A stretch of DNA of 64,000 bases, taken from assembly GCA_964613215.1 (NCBI GenBank), contig CAZTHK010000006.1:87164-151163 (forward strand), given 5' to 3'. The notes beneath the pieces were generated by a model. That model saw only the letters and a list, made by a program, of their open reading frames with translations. It did not search any database and had not been told where the DNA came from. The stretch is from CAZTHK01 sp964613215 (lineage in GTDB: Bacteria; Krumholzibacteriota; Krumholzibacteriia; Krumholzibacteriales; CAZTHK01). Position numbers and translations under genes: made by a program. Below, piece by piece: positions 1 through 8,550 of this stretch (positions are counted from its first letter, which is position 1; each line of letters starts with the position of its first letter).

Positions 1-1
1 A

Positions 2-544
2 AAGTTGTTAATACTCGGCATAGCGCTTCTGCTGATCAGCGGAAATGCTGTGGCCCAGGGCGGCTATGGATATATCGGGTTGTTTGTCGATGACATGCAC
101 AGCACCTGGTGTACTACCGCCTCCAGCTTCGATATGTACGTATGGTGCCTGCCCAGCACAAATGGCATGATGGGGTTCGAGCACGCCATCAGCTATCCGG
201 GAAACATAATACCAAGTACGGTTACCAGCAATAGTTCAGTAATATCTGTTTGCATGGGAGACCTTTCAAGCGGTATTAGCTGCGGTCTTAATGCCTGTGA
301 GGAGGATTGGATCTGGACCCACAAACAGACCCTTTTTGTTACGGATGGCGTGCAGACAAATATCGAAATCATAGAACATCCCGACGTGGGAGCATACCAG
401 TTTACCAACTGTGAAGACGGCTTTCCAATTGAGGCCTGTGTAAAGTTCACCGACATCATGGTAAATACGGATCCCACCTCTCCCTCCTGTGTAAGAGGCA
501 CCGGTGAAGAAAGCTGGGGAGCTATCAAGTCGTTATACAAGTAA
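2..544 (+). CDS. secreted cysteine-rich protein, 5' end cut by window
   Basis: The frame is open to the left edge, and the first visible residues (Lys, then a run of Leu/Ile ending ...GNAVAQ) are the hydrophobic core and cleavage site of a signal peptide, so only a few N-terminal residues are missing. A TTG at position 5 could be read as a start but is more likely internal. The mature part has eight cysteines, an even number suited to disulfides in the periplasm or outside the cell, and many aromatic and Gly residues. The extreme C-terminus is SWGAIKSLYK after an acidic stretch. I do not recognise a family. A clear rho-independent terminator follows the stop, so this is the last gene of its transcript. 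Confidence 0.6.
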   Translation, partial: KLLILGIALLLISGNAVAQGGYGYIGLFVDDMHSTWCTTASSFDMYVWCLPSTNGMMGFEHAISYPGNIIPSTVTSNSSVISVCMGDLSSGISCGLNACEEDWIWTHKQTLFVTDGVQTNIEIIEHPDVGAYQFTNCEDGFPIEACVKFTDIMVNTDPTSPSCVRGTGEESWGAIKSLYK

Positions 545-567
545 GCCTTATTCAATACCTTTAACCG

Positions 568-606
568 GGAGCGGGCTGTTATCAATCAGGGTCCGCTCCT
601 TTTTTG
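568..606 (+). terminator. rho-independent terminator after the secreted-protein gene
   Basis: GGAGCGG (568-574) pairs with CCGCTCC (593-599), giving a 7-bp GC-rich stem with an 18-nt loop, followed at once by a run of six T. It lies 23 nt past the stop codon at 544 in the sense direction. Confidence 0.8.
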
Positions 607-690
607 TTTGATACCACCATTTCAAATATAGATAAATGAACCCCTGCCGGTATGCTGGCACAGGTTCGTCCCGCCGGGATAAATCCGACA

Positions 691-1620
691 TTAATCCTCC
701 TTGCCGATCCCGGCCAGCTGTTCTACTGTCTTCTTCGCCAGATTCATCCTGATCCCGGACTCATCTTCGAATCCGGTTACCACACCCATCCGGTTCCGGT
801 AGCTGAAAATCAGAATTCTTCCCCTGTACCTGTCATCACCCTCTGCTGCCAGGAATATCTCTCCGCCTGAATCCACCTCTTCCGCTTCCACACCCAGCCT
901 CTCCCGGTACCAGTTGAATACATCATTGTAATCCATATCCTCATGGGAGGGAAAAATGTATAGCCGGCCCTCTGCATTCTCCTTTTTATAATCGGCAACC
1001 AGCGCCGGGGGGAATTCAGTGCTTCCCAGAACTCCCTGGTTGATAAAGTTAATGCTTCGCTCCACCATTCCGTCCCCGGGAAAACAATCCAACTCCGGGG
1101 GCAGCTTGCCCGCCTCCGTGATACCTCCGGCAATTCGCCGGGCAAACTTCTTCATGGCCTCTTCCGGCCCGCTTCCCTCCGAGTATACCATCACCTTCAC
1201 GTAATAACTCCCCTTCCACATGTGCAGGGAGTATGAATCTCCGAAGGAGTCATTGCCTATGGAGTACTGCTGCGAATCCGGGGTTCTGAACTGGCTGAAT
1301 ATGCCGAAGGCCATCAGGGGAGAAGAGTGCCGGTAGATCTCCAGATTCAGCGATTCGTCCTCACCGGAAACATAAGGCTGGGCGGTTACACAACTGAAGT
1401 CATAGGTCAGAAAGTGCTCTGCCGCACCATTGATAAATTCCCATAGATTTGCCGGGCCGTAGGTGGAAGGCCGGCCATCCCTCTTCCACCCCTCGATCTC
1501 TCCAGATGAGGGAAGAAAATCCGGGGGTGAACATTCACTTGCCCTGACACCTGCACATAAGCAGAATAAAACAAGTACAATAGCGGCAGATTTCTGCAAG
1601 ATTCCTGTTATTGAATTCAT
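691..1620 (-). CDS. DUF6599-family exported protein
   Basis: A 309-residue protein with an N-terminal signal peptide (hydrophobic core VLVLFCLCAGVRA). The region around residues 35-70, with GW, the YGPANLWEFINGAAE stretch and a following aromatic segment, is the hallmark of DUF6599 proteins as I recall them. They are uncharacterised, probably periplasmic. The ATG at 1620 is chosen because GGAG lies six bases upstream and the signal peptide then starts at the right place; a longer frame to 1650 has no such site. The gene stands alone, transcribed leftward and facing away from the kinase gene. Function unknown. Confidence 0.75.
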   Translation of the reverse strand: MNSITGILQKSAAIVLVLFCLCAGVRASECSPPDFLPSSGEIEGWKRDGRPSTYGPANLWEFINGAAEHFLTYDFSCVTAQPYVSGEDESLNLEIYRHSSPLMAFGIFSQFRTPDSQQYSIGNDSFGDSYSLHMWKGSYYVKVMVYSEGSGPEEAMKKFARRIAGGITEAGKLPPELDCFPGDGMVERSINFINQGVLGSTEFPPALVADYKKENAEGRLYIFPSHEDMDYNDVFNWYRERLGVEAEEVDSGGEIFLAAEGDDRYRGRILIFSYRNRMGVVTGFEDESGIRMNLAKKTVEQLAGIGKED

Positions 1621-1984
1621 AGTCTTCTCCTTACCTGAGGGAATTATCATCTCCCCACCCTGAAATACGACTCAAGCTCTGACCCACTCCATGGAGATTC
1701 AACCATGGCCACCTTTGACCCCTTTGCCGGATTATATACCCCCGGCCGGAAAAATGCAACGTACTGGAGAACCGGCCGGAGACAATAGCAGCTATTTACC
1801 CGCTATGGCAAATTTGCTTTGTTTTTGACAACCCCAATCAACAAAACTGAGATCAATGGATAAGGGAACTCCCGGATGTTATTAATATTGAATATTGCCG
1901 GCATATCGTTTAACTTCATTAACAAAAGCTGATTTTCCGAAGCTATGGACCTGATACTATAATAAGTCAGAGGTGAAGATATAA
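1621..1984. other. intergenic region between divergent genes
   Basis: About 360 nt between the DUF6599 gene (leftward) and the sensor kinase gene (rightward), so it should hold both promoters. A perfect TTGACA lies at 1825-1830 on the plus strand, but the hexamer 17 nt downstream (TGAGAT) is a weak -10. A short inverted pair, CCATGG-AGATTCAA-CCATGG, sits near 1689-1708. No gene seen. Confidence 0.4.
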
Positions 1985-3802
1985 TTGTTTGTCCCGAGGC
2001 GATTAATGCCGACTTACCATCAGTCCTCATATAATGCTTCTCATTCATATTCCGGCAGTTTTCTCATGCCGGCTAAAAAACTGTTGCTGACAGCATTGGC
2101 GGCAGGTGTTTTATACTGGCTGATCGAGGCAATTTTTCACATTCACCTCTTCGGCACCAGTTTCACCTCATTGCTTCTGTTCAGGGCCGGCCGGGAAATA
2201 TGGCTCAGAGCGGTCTTCTTCGCTCTGGTTTGTGCCGGCGGTTACTACACCATCCACCTGCTCAATGCCCTCAGAGAGATGAGCAGCAGGCTGGAGCAGA
2301 TAGACCGGCACCATGGCCTGCTGATTAACAATTCGCCCTCAGGCATAATTATAGTGTCGGGAACGGCCGTTAGCTTCATTAATCCTTCAGGGGCAGAGAT
2401 GCTGGGGGCATCCCAGCCGGAAGAGATAATATCTAAACCGCTGGTCAAGTTTCTGCCTTCACGGCAATACCAGTCTTTGAAAAGATGGCTGAACAGGTCC
2501 ACCATGAAGGGAGAGGCAAAGGCACTCAGAAGAAAGTTCAAAATGATCAGCCTGGAGGGAAGAGAAATAGACTCCGAAGGCATAGCGTTTCCATTTTACA
2601 GGAATGGAATCCCCTCCTTTTACCTGATCTTTCACAGCAAAACTGCTATTGGATACAGGGAGGGAGATATCCTGAAGCGGCAGCGTCTCGACGCACTCGG
2701 AACTGTGGTAAGCGGAATAGCTCATGATTTCAACAACATACTTTCCGCCATCGTGGGTAACATCTCTCTGGTGCGTTCAAAGGGAGAGGCAGATAACAGC
2801 CTGAATGACATTCTTAATGATCTGGAGAAAGCCACCACCAGGGCAAAGTATCTTACCAAACAGCTGTCCATATTCTCTGAATATGGAACCGATGAGGGAA
2901 AACGCTATTCCTACAACCTCCCCCGGATAATAAAAGAGTCATCTGATCTGGTGCTTCACGGCTCTAAACTTTCCTGCAGGTATCACTTCTCCGATGATCT
3001 GTGGAAAGTCAGAGTAGACCGCAGAGGCCTGGTCCAGGTTATCAACAATGTAGTCATTAATTCCAGAGAGGCAATGCCGGCGGGAGGAGAGATAGAAATA
3101 GGTGCTGAAAACATCGCCGTAAGCGCCGGAGATATTCCCGGACTGGAGGAGGGAGATTATGTCAAGATCCATATAAAGGATAGCGGAGTGGGCATTCCCG
3201 GCAAGAATCTGGAAAGGGTCTTCGAGAATAATTTCACTACCAAAAAGAACAGTAGCGGAAGAGGTCTCAGCATAGTTAAGCATCTTCTGAATAGCATGGG
3301 AGGCGGGATAACAATACGATCCAAACCATTCTTCGGAACCACCGCAGAAATATATCTTCCTGCGGTCAAAACGGAGAAAAGGCATTTGCGGGGAAACAAA
3401 CCGAAATTCGATATAAAGGGACCGGTCAAGGTCCTGGTCATGGACGATAACGAGTTGGTCCGGAATGTACTGGGCAGGCTCCTGATTAATTTTGGTTGTT
3501 CCGTGGAATATACCGAGGATGGCGAGGGAGCCGTTGACCTCTACCGCAAAGCTCATCAGTCAGGTATATCCTTCGATATTGCCATTTTTGATCTGACTGT
3601 AACGGGTGGAATGGGGGCGAAGGAAGCCCTGCGGCAGCTCCTTCAATTCGATCCGGAGGCTAAGGTCATTGTTTCCAGTGGCTACATAAATCATCCGGTA
3701 ATAAAAAACTACAGGGATTATGGCTTTTACGGAGCCATTGCCAAACCGTACAAGGCAGAAGAGCTCAAGCTCACCCTGGGCAAAGCATTAAAGGAGAAAT
3801 GA
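1985..3802 (+). CDS. membrane hybrid sensor histidine kinase (PAS-HisKA-HATPase-REC)
   Basis: A 605-residue sensor. Two membrane segments lie near residues 32-52 and 70-93, then a PAS-like domain (about 105-220), a phosphoacceptor helix with the H-box AHDFNN (His247), an HATPase domain with N-box around 354-363 and G1 box DSGVGIP (399-405), and a C-terminal receiver domain (about 478-603) with acidic pair DD (487-488) and phosphoacceptor Asp536 in IFDLTV. Family knowledge: autophosphorylation on His followed by transfer to the attached receiver. No separate response regulator or output domain is adjacent, so the partner is unknown. The TTG at 1985 is preceded by GAGGTGA; ATG codons at 2006 and 2066 are alternatives with weaker sites. 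It nearly abuts the thioredoxin-like gene (4 nt gap), suggesting co-transcription. Confidence 0.85.
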   Translation: MFVPRRLMPTYHQSSYNASHSYSGSFLMPAKKLLLTALAAGVLYWLIEAIFHIHLFGTSFTSLLLFRAGREIWLRAVFFALVCAGGYYTIHLLNALREMSSRLEQIDRHHGLLINNSPSGIIIVSGTAVSFINPSGAEMLGASQPEEIISKPLVKFLPSRQYQSLKRWLNRSTMKGEAKALRRKFKMISLEGREIDSEGIAFPFYRNGIPSFYLIFHSKTAIGYREGDILKRQRLDALGTVVSGIAHDFNNILSAIVGNISLVRSKGEADNSLNDILNDLEKATTRAKYLTKQLSIFSEYGTDEGKRYSYNLPRIIKESSDLVLHGSKLSCRYHFSDDLWKVRVDRRGLVQVINNVVINSREAMPAGGEIEIGAENIAVSAGDIPGLEEGDYVKIHIKDSGVGIPGKNLERVFENNFTTKKNSSGRGLSIVKHLLNSMGGGITIRSKPFFGTTAEIYLPAVKTEKRHLRGNKPKFDIKGPVKVLVMDDNELVRNVLGRLLINFGCSVEYTEDGEGAVDLYRKAHQSGISFDIAIFDLTVTGGMGAKEALRQLLQFDPEAKVIVSSGYINHPVIKNYRDYGFYGAIAKPYKAEELKLTLGKALKEK

Positions 3803-3806
3803 TAAA

Positions 3807-4193
3807 ATGGGATTCTTAAAGAGGCTTCTGGGCCTTGAGGTAAGGCCCGGAGAGCCGGAACCTCTCTCGGACAGCAACTTCTCTCCGCAAATAGAGCAGT
3901 CTGATCTGCCGGTGGTCATCTATTTCTTTCACCTCTGGTGTGGATCCTGTCAGGTGATGGGGGGATTGTTGAATGAAATCGGGCCGGAATATCTGGAAAG
4001 GGTTAAGATGTTCAAGATGGATGTCACTAAAAACCCGGCCTCGGCCAATGAATTCAAGGTGGAATCGGTCCCCGCCATTGTGGTGTTAAAGGATGGCAAG
4101 GTTCTGGGAAGGCTCACCGGGCTTATCCCCATAAATAAGCTGCGGGAATGGCTGAATGAACAGATTGCAGCGGAGGAGACAACACCTGAATGA
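3807..4193 (+). CDS. thioredoxin-like protein
   Basis: A 128-residue protein with the thioredoxin fold. The active-site pair is WCGSC (Cys45 and Cys48), and the cis-proline lies in the VESVPAIVVLKDG segment, followed by the usual Gly/Leu C-terminal helix. It has about 20 extra N-terminal residues before the fold and no signal peptide, so it is probably cytoplasmic or peripheral. The active-site dipeptide GS differs from the GP of classical thioredoxin, so redox properties may differ. It starts 4 nt after the sensor kinase stop and is probably translated from the same message. Confidence 0.85.
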   Translation: MGFLKRLLGLEVRPGEPEPLSDSNFSPQIEQSDLPVVIYFFHLWCGSCQVMGGLLNEIGPEYLERVKMFKMDVTKNPASANEFKVESVPAIVVLKDGKVLGRLTGLIPINKLREWLNEQIAAEETTPE

Positions 4194-4328
4194 TTATCCA
4201 GGCAGCAACAAGAAGAAGCCGGTACCTCGCTTTCACTGAACAGGGGAGATAACGGAGGATTTTGAAACATACCAGAAGGCCCTGGATAAAGATTACAGGG
4301 AATTATAATATGAAGGGGATTATTTAAC

Positions 4329-5090
4329 ATGGACAACATCGATTATAAGGTTTCCGGCTTTAAAAGAATAAACGGTCCCGGCGGGGAAAATCTGCCTTCA
4401 CTCTTTATCAGGACTCTGTTTTTATCGCTAATAATCTTTATCTCACTGTCTGCAATTAACTCGCCGGGGGCACTAGCACAGGATGAGGGACTCGACTTTT
4501 TCATCAGGGTATCCGGCGGTTACAGCGCGCCGGAACTGGAAAATCTTTCCGGCGAGCTTACCAGCCAGGGTTCTGATGAATTGGGTGATGGATATGGAAT
4601 CAGCCTATCTCTGGGCAGCAGTCTGATGGGGAGTGCATGGATGGCAGAGGCAACCTTTTCGGCATCTTTCTATGAGAGCTTTTTCTATCAGAACGAGTAC
4701 GAGGATTTCGAAGGTAACCTCTCCCATCAGCGCTACGGCCTTATAATCTGGAGGGACCTGATGCCGGGTAGCTCCAGATTTACCCCCTTTGCGGGAGCGG
4801 GGCTGGGATACGGAACCACCAAGCTGATTTCGGGAGGAGGGAAACTGGGTTCCTTTCAGTGGGAAGCCCTGGGGGGAATGCAGATAAGAGTGAAGGGGAA
4901 CTTCAGCCTGCTGATGGAGGCGAATTATCGATCTTCCTTCACCGGGGACACATATGATTCTCCTTATCTGAAGAATGTGGAGGGGGACGCAGTTTACGAC
5001 AGCGGGGGATCACCTCTCAAAGACCGTTACTCCTCTCTTGAACTGAGGATCGGACTGGTTATAAGGAGGCATGAAACTGAAAGCAACTAA
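4329..5090 (+). CDS. outer-membrane beta-barrel-like protein
   Basis: A 253-residue protein with a late signal peptide: the hydrophobic stretch is at residues 27-50, ending GALAQ, after a polar N-terminal extension. The mature part alternates short amphipathic strands with Gly-rich turns (for example AGAGLGYGTTKL), typical of small eight- to ten-stranded outer-membrane barrels. GGGGAT lies eight bases before the ATG. Between the thioredoxin stop and this gene (4194-4328) there are only short broken frames. A porin or OmpW/OmpA-barrel-like role is likely; no substrate can be read. Confidence 0.65.
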   Translation: MDNIDYKVSGFKRINGPGGENLPSLFIRTLFLSLIIFISLSAINSPGALAQDEGLDFFIRVSGGYSAPELENLSGELTSQGSDELGDGYGISLSLGSSLMGSAWMAEATFSASFYESFFYQNEYEDFEGNLSHQRYGLIIWRDLMPGSSRFTPFAGAGLGYGTTKLISGGGKLGSFQWEALGGMQIRVKGNFSLLMEANYRSSFTGDTYDSPYLKNVEGDAVYDSGGSPLKDRYSSLELRIGLVIRRHETESN

Positions 5091-5148
5091 ATTAACCTCT
5101 GTTATCCTGGCCGCATCCCTCAAAAACTGCTCTCTGGAGGAAGCCTGA
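5071..5148 (+). CDS. possible 25-residue leader or remnant of a lipoprotein gene
   Basis: The ATG at 5071 lies inside the end of the barrel gene and is preceded one base away by AAGGAGG. The peptide starts MKLKATKLTSVILAASL and contains a Cys shortly after, like a lipoprotein signal sequence, then stops at 5148. The site is strong but the spacing is short. It is either a truncated lipoprotein gene or chance. Confidence 0.25.
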   Translation: MKLKATKLTSVILAASLKNCSLEEA

Positions 5149-5391
5149 CCGCAGGGTGATAATTATACCGGCGGGTTTACGGCAGGGTCAATCCAACTGA
5201 CATAATAAGTTAATTATATTGTTGCCGGCAAATTAATTATAGCCGAACTGGTCCGGTTGCGACCCGGATTTATGCAAAATATTTAGTTGAATTTTTCCGG
5301 GATTTCTTTTACCTTGTTTTTACTATGCCACAAACTTTATTAAAAACTTTATACATAATCACTTACCGCCAGCCACAGGAGGAATAGCGTT
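5091..5391. other. intergenic region upstream of iorA
   Basis: About 300 nt, AT-rich in its second half (from about 5200), as expected for a promoter region. No well-spaced -35/-10 pair stands out; the best is TTGAAT near 5286. Apart from the 25-codon frame at its left edge I see no gene. Confidence 0.35.
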
Positions 5392-7158
5392 ATGGAAATG
5401 CTCCTTTCCGGTAACGAAGCTTTTGCCAGGGGATTTTACGAACACGGCGGTGAATTCGCCTCCGCCTACCCCGGCACTCCCAGCACGGAGATACTGCAGG
5501 TGATAGGACATTTTTTCAAGGATGAGGTGTATGCAGAATGGGCCATAAATGAGAAGGTTGCTCTGGAAAACGCAGTGGGAGCCTCCTACGGCGGAGCACG
5601 TTCCATTGCGGCCATGAAGCATGTGGGGGTTAATGTTGCCGCAGACCCGCTGATGACTCTCTCCTATACGGGAGTGGGAGCCGGACTTGTCATTCTATCC
5701 GCCGATGATCCCAGCCTGCATTCATCACAGAATGAACAGGATAACAGGCAGTATGCCAGGTTCGCCTCTATACCCTGCCTGGAGCCATCCGACAGCCAGG
5801 AGGCCAAGGATTTTGTCAAGGATGCCTTCGAGATCAGCGAGAAATTCGATACCCCCGTACTGGCAAGGTTGACCACCCGCATTTCCCATTCCAAGGGGGT
5901 AGTGGAAATAGGGGAGCGGAAGACGGTGGATCATCCGGGATTCGAAAGGAATATCACCAAGTATGTCATGGTCCCCGCTCATGCCATCAAACGCCATAAG
6001 ATAGTAATTGAAAGACTGGAGAAACTCAAAGCTTTCGCAGAGGATACCGGACTGAACAGGATAGAGTGGAACGGCAGGAAGGTGGGTATAGTCACCGGGA
6101 GTATAGCCTACCAGTATGCTAAGGAGGCATTACCTGATGCCAGTATACTGAAGCTGGGAATGGGATATCCGCTGCCCATGGAAAAGATCAGGGATTTTGC
6201 ATCCCGGGTGGACCGACTATTTGTGGTGGAGGAACTGGAGCCATTCTACCAGGAGCAGATCAAAGCTGCCGGGATAGAGGTGGAGGGGAAGGAATTCTTC
6301 TCCAACTATCTGGAACTCAATGTGACCAGGGTCAGAGAAGGGTTTGCCCGGGCGGGCGTACTGGACTACCGGGTGAAGAAAACCACCAGGGAGGATGTCC
6401 TTCCCAGACCCCCGGTTTTATGCCCGGGTTGCCCTCACCGCGGCCTGATGATGGCGCTCAGAAAGCTGAAGGTTTACACCACCGGCGATATCGGATGCTA
6501 CACCCTGGGAGCGCTCCCTCCTCTCGAACAGATCGATACCTGCCTCTGCATGGGCGCTTCCATAGGGCATTCCTTCGGTATCGAGAAGGCGGGCAAGACG
6601 GAGAAGAAGACAGTGGCCCTGCTGGGCGACAGCACCTTCCTTCACAGCGGCATAACATCTCTGGCCAGTGTGGTTTACAACAAGGGAACCCAGACTACCA
6701 TCATAGCCGACAACAGGATAACCGCCATGACCGGCGGCCAGGATCATCCCGGCACTGCCAGAACACTGATGGGGGAACCCGCCCACGCCATAGATCTGGA
6801 AGAACTCTGCCGGGCGCTGGGGGTGGAACACGTTGTAAAGGTTGATCCCTACGACTTCGATGCCACCGTGGAAGCACTGCGCGAGGAGATAAACAGGGAT
6901 GAAGCATCGGTGGTTATAACCACCCGCCCCTGCATGCTGTTCCCTCAGAAGATAACCGACACGCCCTATACCGTTCAACTGGATGAGTGCATCGCCTGCG
7001 GGGCATGCTTCCGGGTGGGATGTCCCGCCATATCGGTATCGGAGGAAACCAGTGAAAAGGGCAAGCCCAAGGCTGAGATCGACCAGGTGCTGTGTACCGG
7101 TTGTTCTCTCTGCGCGCAGATCTGCCCCACCGATGCAATCGTAAAAACGGAAGAATAA
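5392..7158 (+). CDS. iorA: indolepyruvate:ferredoxin oxidoreductase, alpha subunit
   Basis: A 588-residue protein of normal family length. It has the N-terminal pyruvate-oxidoreductase-like region (GNEAFARGFYEHG, AYPGTPSTE), a central region, and the thiamine-diphosphate-binding domain around residues 345-500 with CPGCPHRG, GDIGCYTLG and the GDS...DN motif near 423-445. The C-terminus carries two ferredoxin-type 4Fe-4S clusters (CIACGAC...GCPA and CTGCSLC...CPTDA). The enzyme oxidatively decarboxylates arylpyruvates from aromatic amino acids to aryl-CoA while reducing ferredoxin, in the cytoplasm. GGAGG stands nine bases before the ATG. It is followed after 27 nt by iorB; the two form the whole enzyme and point to anaerobic or ferredoxin-linked amino acid catabolism. 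Confidence 0.95.
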   Translation: MEMLLSGNEAFARGFYEHGGEFASAYPGTPSTEILQVIGHFFKDEVYAEWAINEKVALENAVGASYGGARSIAAMKHVGVNVAADPLMTLSYTGVGAGLVILSADDPSLHSSQNEQDNRQYARFASIPCLEPSDSQEAKDFVKDAFEISEKFDTPVLARLTTRISHSKGVVEIGERKTVDHPGFERNITKYVMVPAHAIKRHKIVIERLEKLKAFAEDTGLNRIEWNGRKVGIVTGSIAYQYAKEALPDASILKLGMGYPLPMEKIRDFASRVDRLFVVEELEPFYQEQIKAAGIEVEGKEFFSNYLELNVTRVREGFARAGVLDYRVKKTTREDVLPRPPVLCPGCPHRGLMMALRKLKVYTTGDIGCYTLGALPPLEQIDTCLCMGASIGHSFGIEKAGKTEKKTVALLGDSTFLHSGITSLASVVYNKGTQTTIIADNRITAMTGGQDHPGTARTLMGEPAHAIDLEELCRALGVEHVVKVDPYDFDATVEALREEINRDEASVVITTRPCMLFPQKITDTPYTVQLDECIACGACFRVGCPAISVSEETSEKGKPKAEIDQVLCTGCSLCAQICPTDAIVKTEE

Positions 7159-7185
7159 AATAGAGAACAGAGAAAGGATCCGGAA

Positions 7186-7770
7186 ATGAGTAATAACGTT
7201 CTGATAGTTGGAGTTGGCGGACAGGGCGTTCTTCTGGCCAGCGAGATGCTCAGCGAAGTGGCCCGGGTGGGCGGTCTGGATGCCAAAAAGAGCGAGGTTC
7301 ACGGCATGTCCCAGAGGGGAGGAGTGGTATCCAGCCACGTACGATTCGGCGAGAGGGTGGCATCTCCCCTGATACCGGAGGGAGAAGCTGATGTTGTTCT
7401 TGCTTTCGAACTGGCGGAAGGCTACCGCTGGATCAATGAATTGAAGGAGGGGGGAAAGCTTATCGTCAACCGCCAGAAGATGGTTCCCCCTATAACCGCC
7501 ACCGGGAAATTTTCATATCCCGGGGATGTCGAAGATAAGATAAAGGGGCGGGTGAAGGATGCCATGATCATCGACGCTATCTCCATGGCCAGGGAACTGG
7601 GCAATCCCCGGCTGGTCAATACTATTCTTCTGGGAGTAATGTCCAATTTCCTGGAACTGCCCGAGGAGATATGGCTGAAAACCATAGACCGGATGGCTCC
7701 CAAAAATACCGGCGAGCTCAACAAGAAGGCATTCCGGAGTGGCAGGGAAATAAAGTCGGGAGAGGCATAA
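7186..7770 (+). CDS. iorB: indolepyruvate:ferredoxin oxidoreductase, beta subunit
   Basis: A 194-residue protein matching the gamma-type catalytic domain of 2-oxoacid:ferredoxin oxidoreductases. It opens with the nucleotide-binding-like GVGGQGVLLAS motif and carries the SEVHGMSQRGG segment typical of IorB. It pairs with IorA to form the enzyme acting on indolepyruvate and related arylpyruvates. AGGA lies just upstream of the ATG. The stop is only 10 nt from the stop of the convergent ABC permease gene, leaving no room for a separate terminator. Confidence 0.93.
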   Translation: MSNNVLIVGVGGQGVLLASEMLSEVARVGGLDAKKSEVHGMSQRGGVVSSHVRFGERVASPLIPEGEADVVLAFELAEGYRWINELKEGGKLIVNRQKMVPPITATGKFSYPGDVEDKIKGRVKDAMIIDAISMARELGNPRLVNTILLGVMSNFLELPEEIWLKTIDRMAPKNTGELNKKAFRSGREIKSGEA

Positions 7771-7780
7771 GCGAGGGATA

Positions 7781-8530
7781 TCACTGGACGAATCTCTCCC
7801 GCTTCTGAAGATTGAACAGTCCATAAAGCAGGGCCAGCAACGTTCCTGCGGTAAGATAAATCCTGTTTTTGAATACCACATCCGCCCATATTGCCTCACT
7901 GATCTGGTCAGGGATAGAGAAGGGATTGAGGAACAGGTTCCACTTGCTCCCCCCCAGTGATGCCGAGGCTATCCAGAATGCCAACCCTATCACCACCACC
8001 AGAACAGCGGTGCCGTTGCCGCTTCTTACCAGGGTGGAAAACATGAAGGCCAGGCTGCCGATGAAGAACACCGGGAACATGAGGTGATACACCATTCTGA
8101 AAACCGGTATCCTCACCAGTACAAATGCACTCATCAGGCTGAAAACCACCAGCATTAAAAATACCAGCAGATATATCATCGCCAGCCGTACCAGCCACAC
8201 CTTGTACCGGTAATTGGGAATTCCGAAGAGAATCTCTATCATACCCGAATCGATATCATTCTGGATGCCGAAGGTGGCCGGATAGAATATCAGGAGCAGG
8301 CCGGGAAAGAGCAGAGTATAGTATACCGAACCGGAATCCGGATCCGAGTCCGAGCCGAAAAAATTAATCGCCGCTACCAGAAGAAAAAATGCCAGGGCGG
8401 CCAGGAGGAAATAGACAAACCTGCTGGCAAAGATTATACCGATGTTGTACCGGGCAAACTTGAACAGGCTGTCAGCTCTTTCCCGGTAATCCTTCAGCTT
8501 TTCTCCGCCGGGGTCAGCTCGGTTTTCCAA
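7781..8530 (-). CDS. ABC-2-type transporter permease
   Basis: A 249-residue membrane protein with about six hydrophobic segments, starting near residue 37 after a polar N-terminus. The order of segments and the DSGMIEILFGIP loop resemble ABC-2 permeases of the NosY type. It is the last gene of the leftward efflux operon, 20 nt after the RND-ABC fusion gene, so its ATPase may be the ABC domain on that fusion or the separate ATPase at the head of the operon. The start is a TTG at 8530 preceded nine bases away by AAGGAGG; no in-frame ATG fits better. Its substrate cannot be read. Confidence 0.8.
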   Translation of the reverse strand: MENRADPGGEKLKDYRERADSLFKFARYNIGIIFASRFVYFLLAALAFFLLVAAINFFGSDSDPDSGSVYYTLLFPGLLLIFYPATFGIQNDIDSGMIEILFGIPNYRYKVWLVRLAMIYLLVFLMLVVFSLMSAFVLVRIPVFRMVYHLMFPVFFIGSLAFMFSTLVRSGNGTAVLVVVIGLAFWIASASLGGSKWNLFLNPFSIPDQISEAIWADVVFKNRIYLTAGTLLALLYGLFNLQKRERFVQ

Positions 8531-8550
8531 TATTGCAATCCTCCTTAGCC

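Noticed and set aside
1825..1853. Perfect TTGACA upstream of the sensor kinase gene
   Set aside because: The hexamer 17 bp downstream (TGAGAT) is a poor -10 and the distance to the gene is long; too weak to list as a promoter.
1803..2048. An 81-codon minus-strand frame across the start of the sensor kinase gene
   Set aside because: No ribosome site or recognisable pattern, and it overlaps the kinase's own start.
4194..4328. Short frames between the thioredoxin and barrel genes, one starting ATGA at the thioredoxin stop
   Set aside because: All are under 25 codons in three different frames with no shared pattern; probably spacer or old debris.
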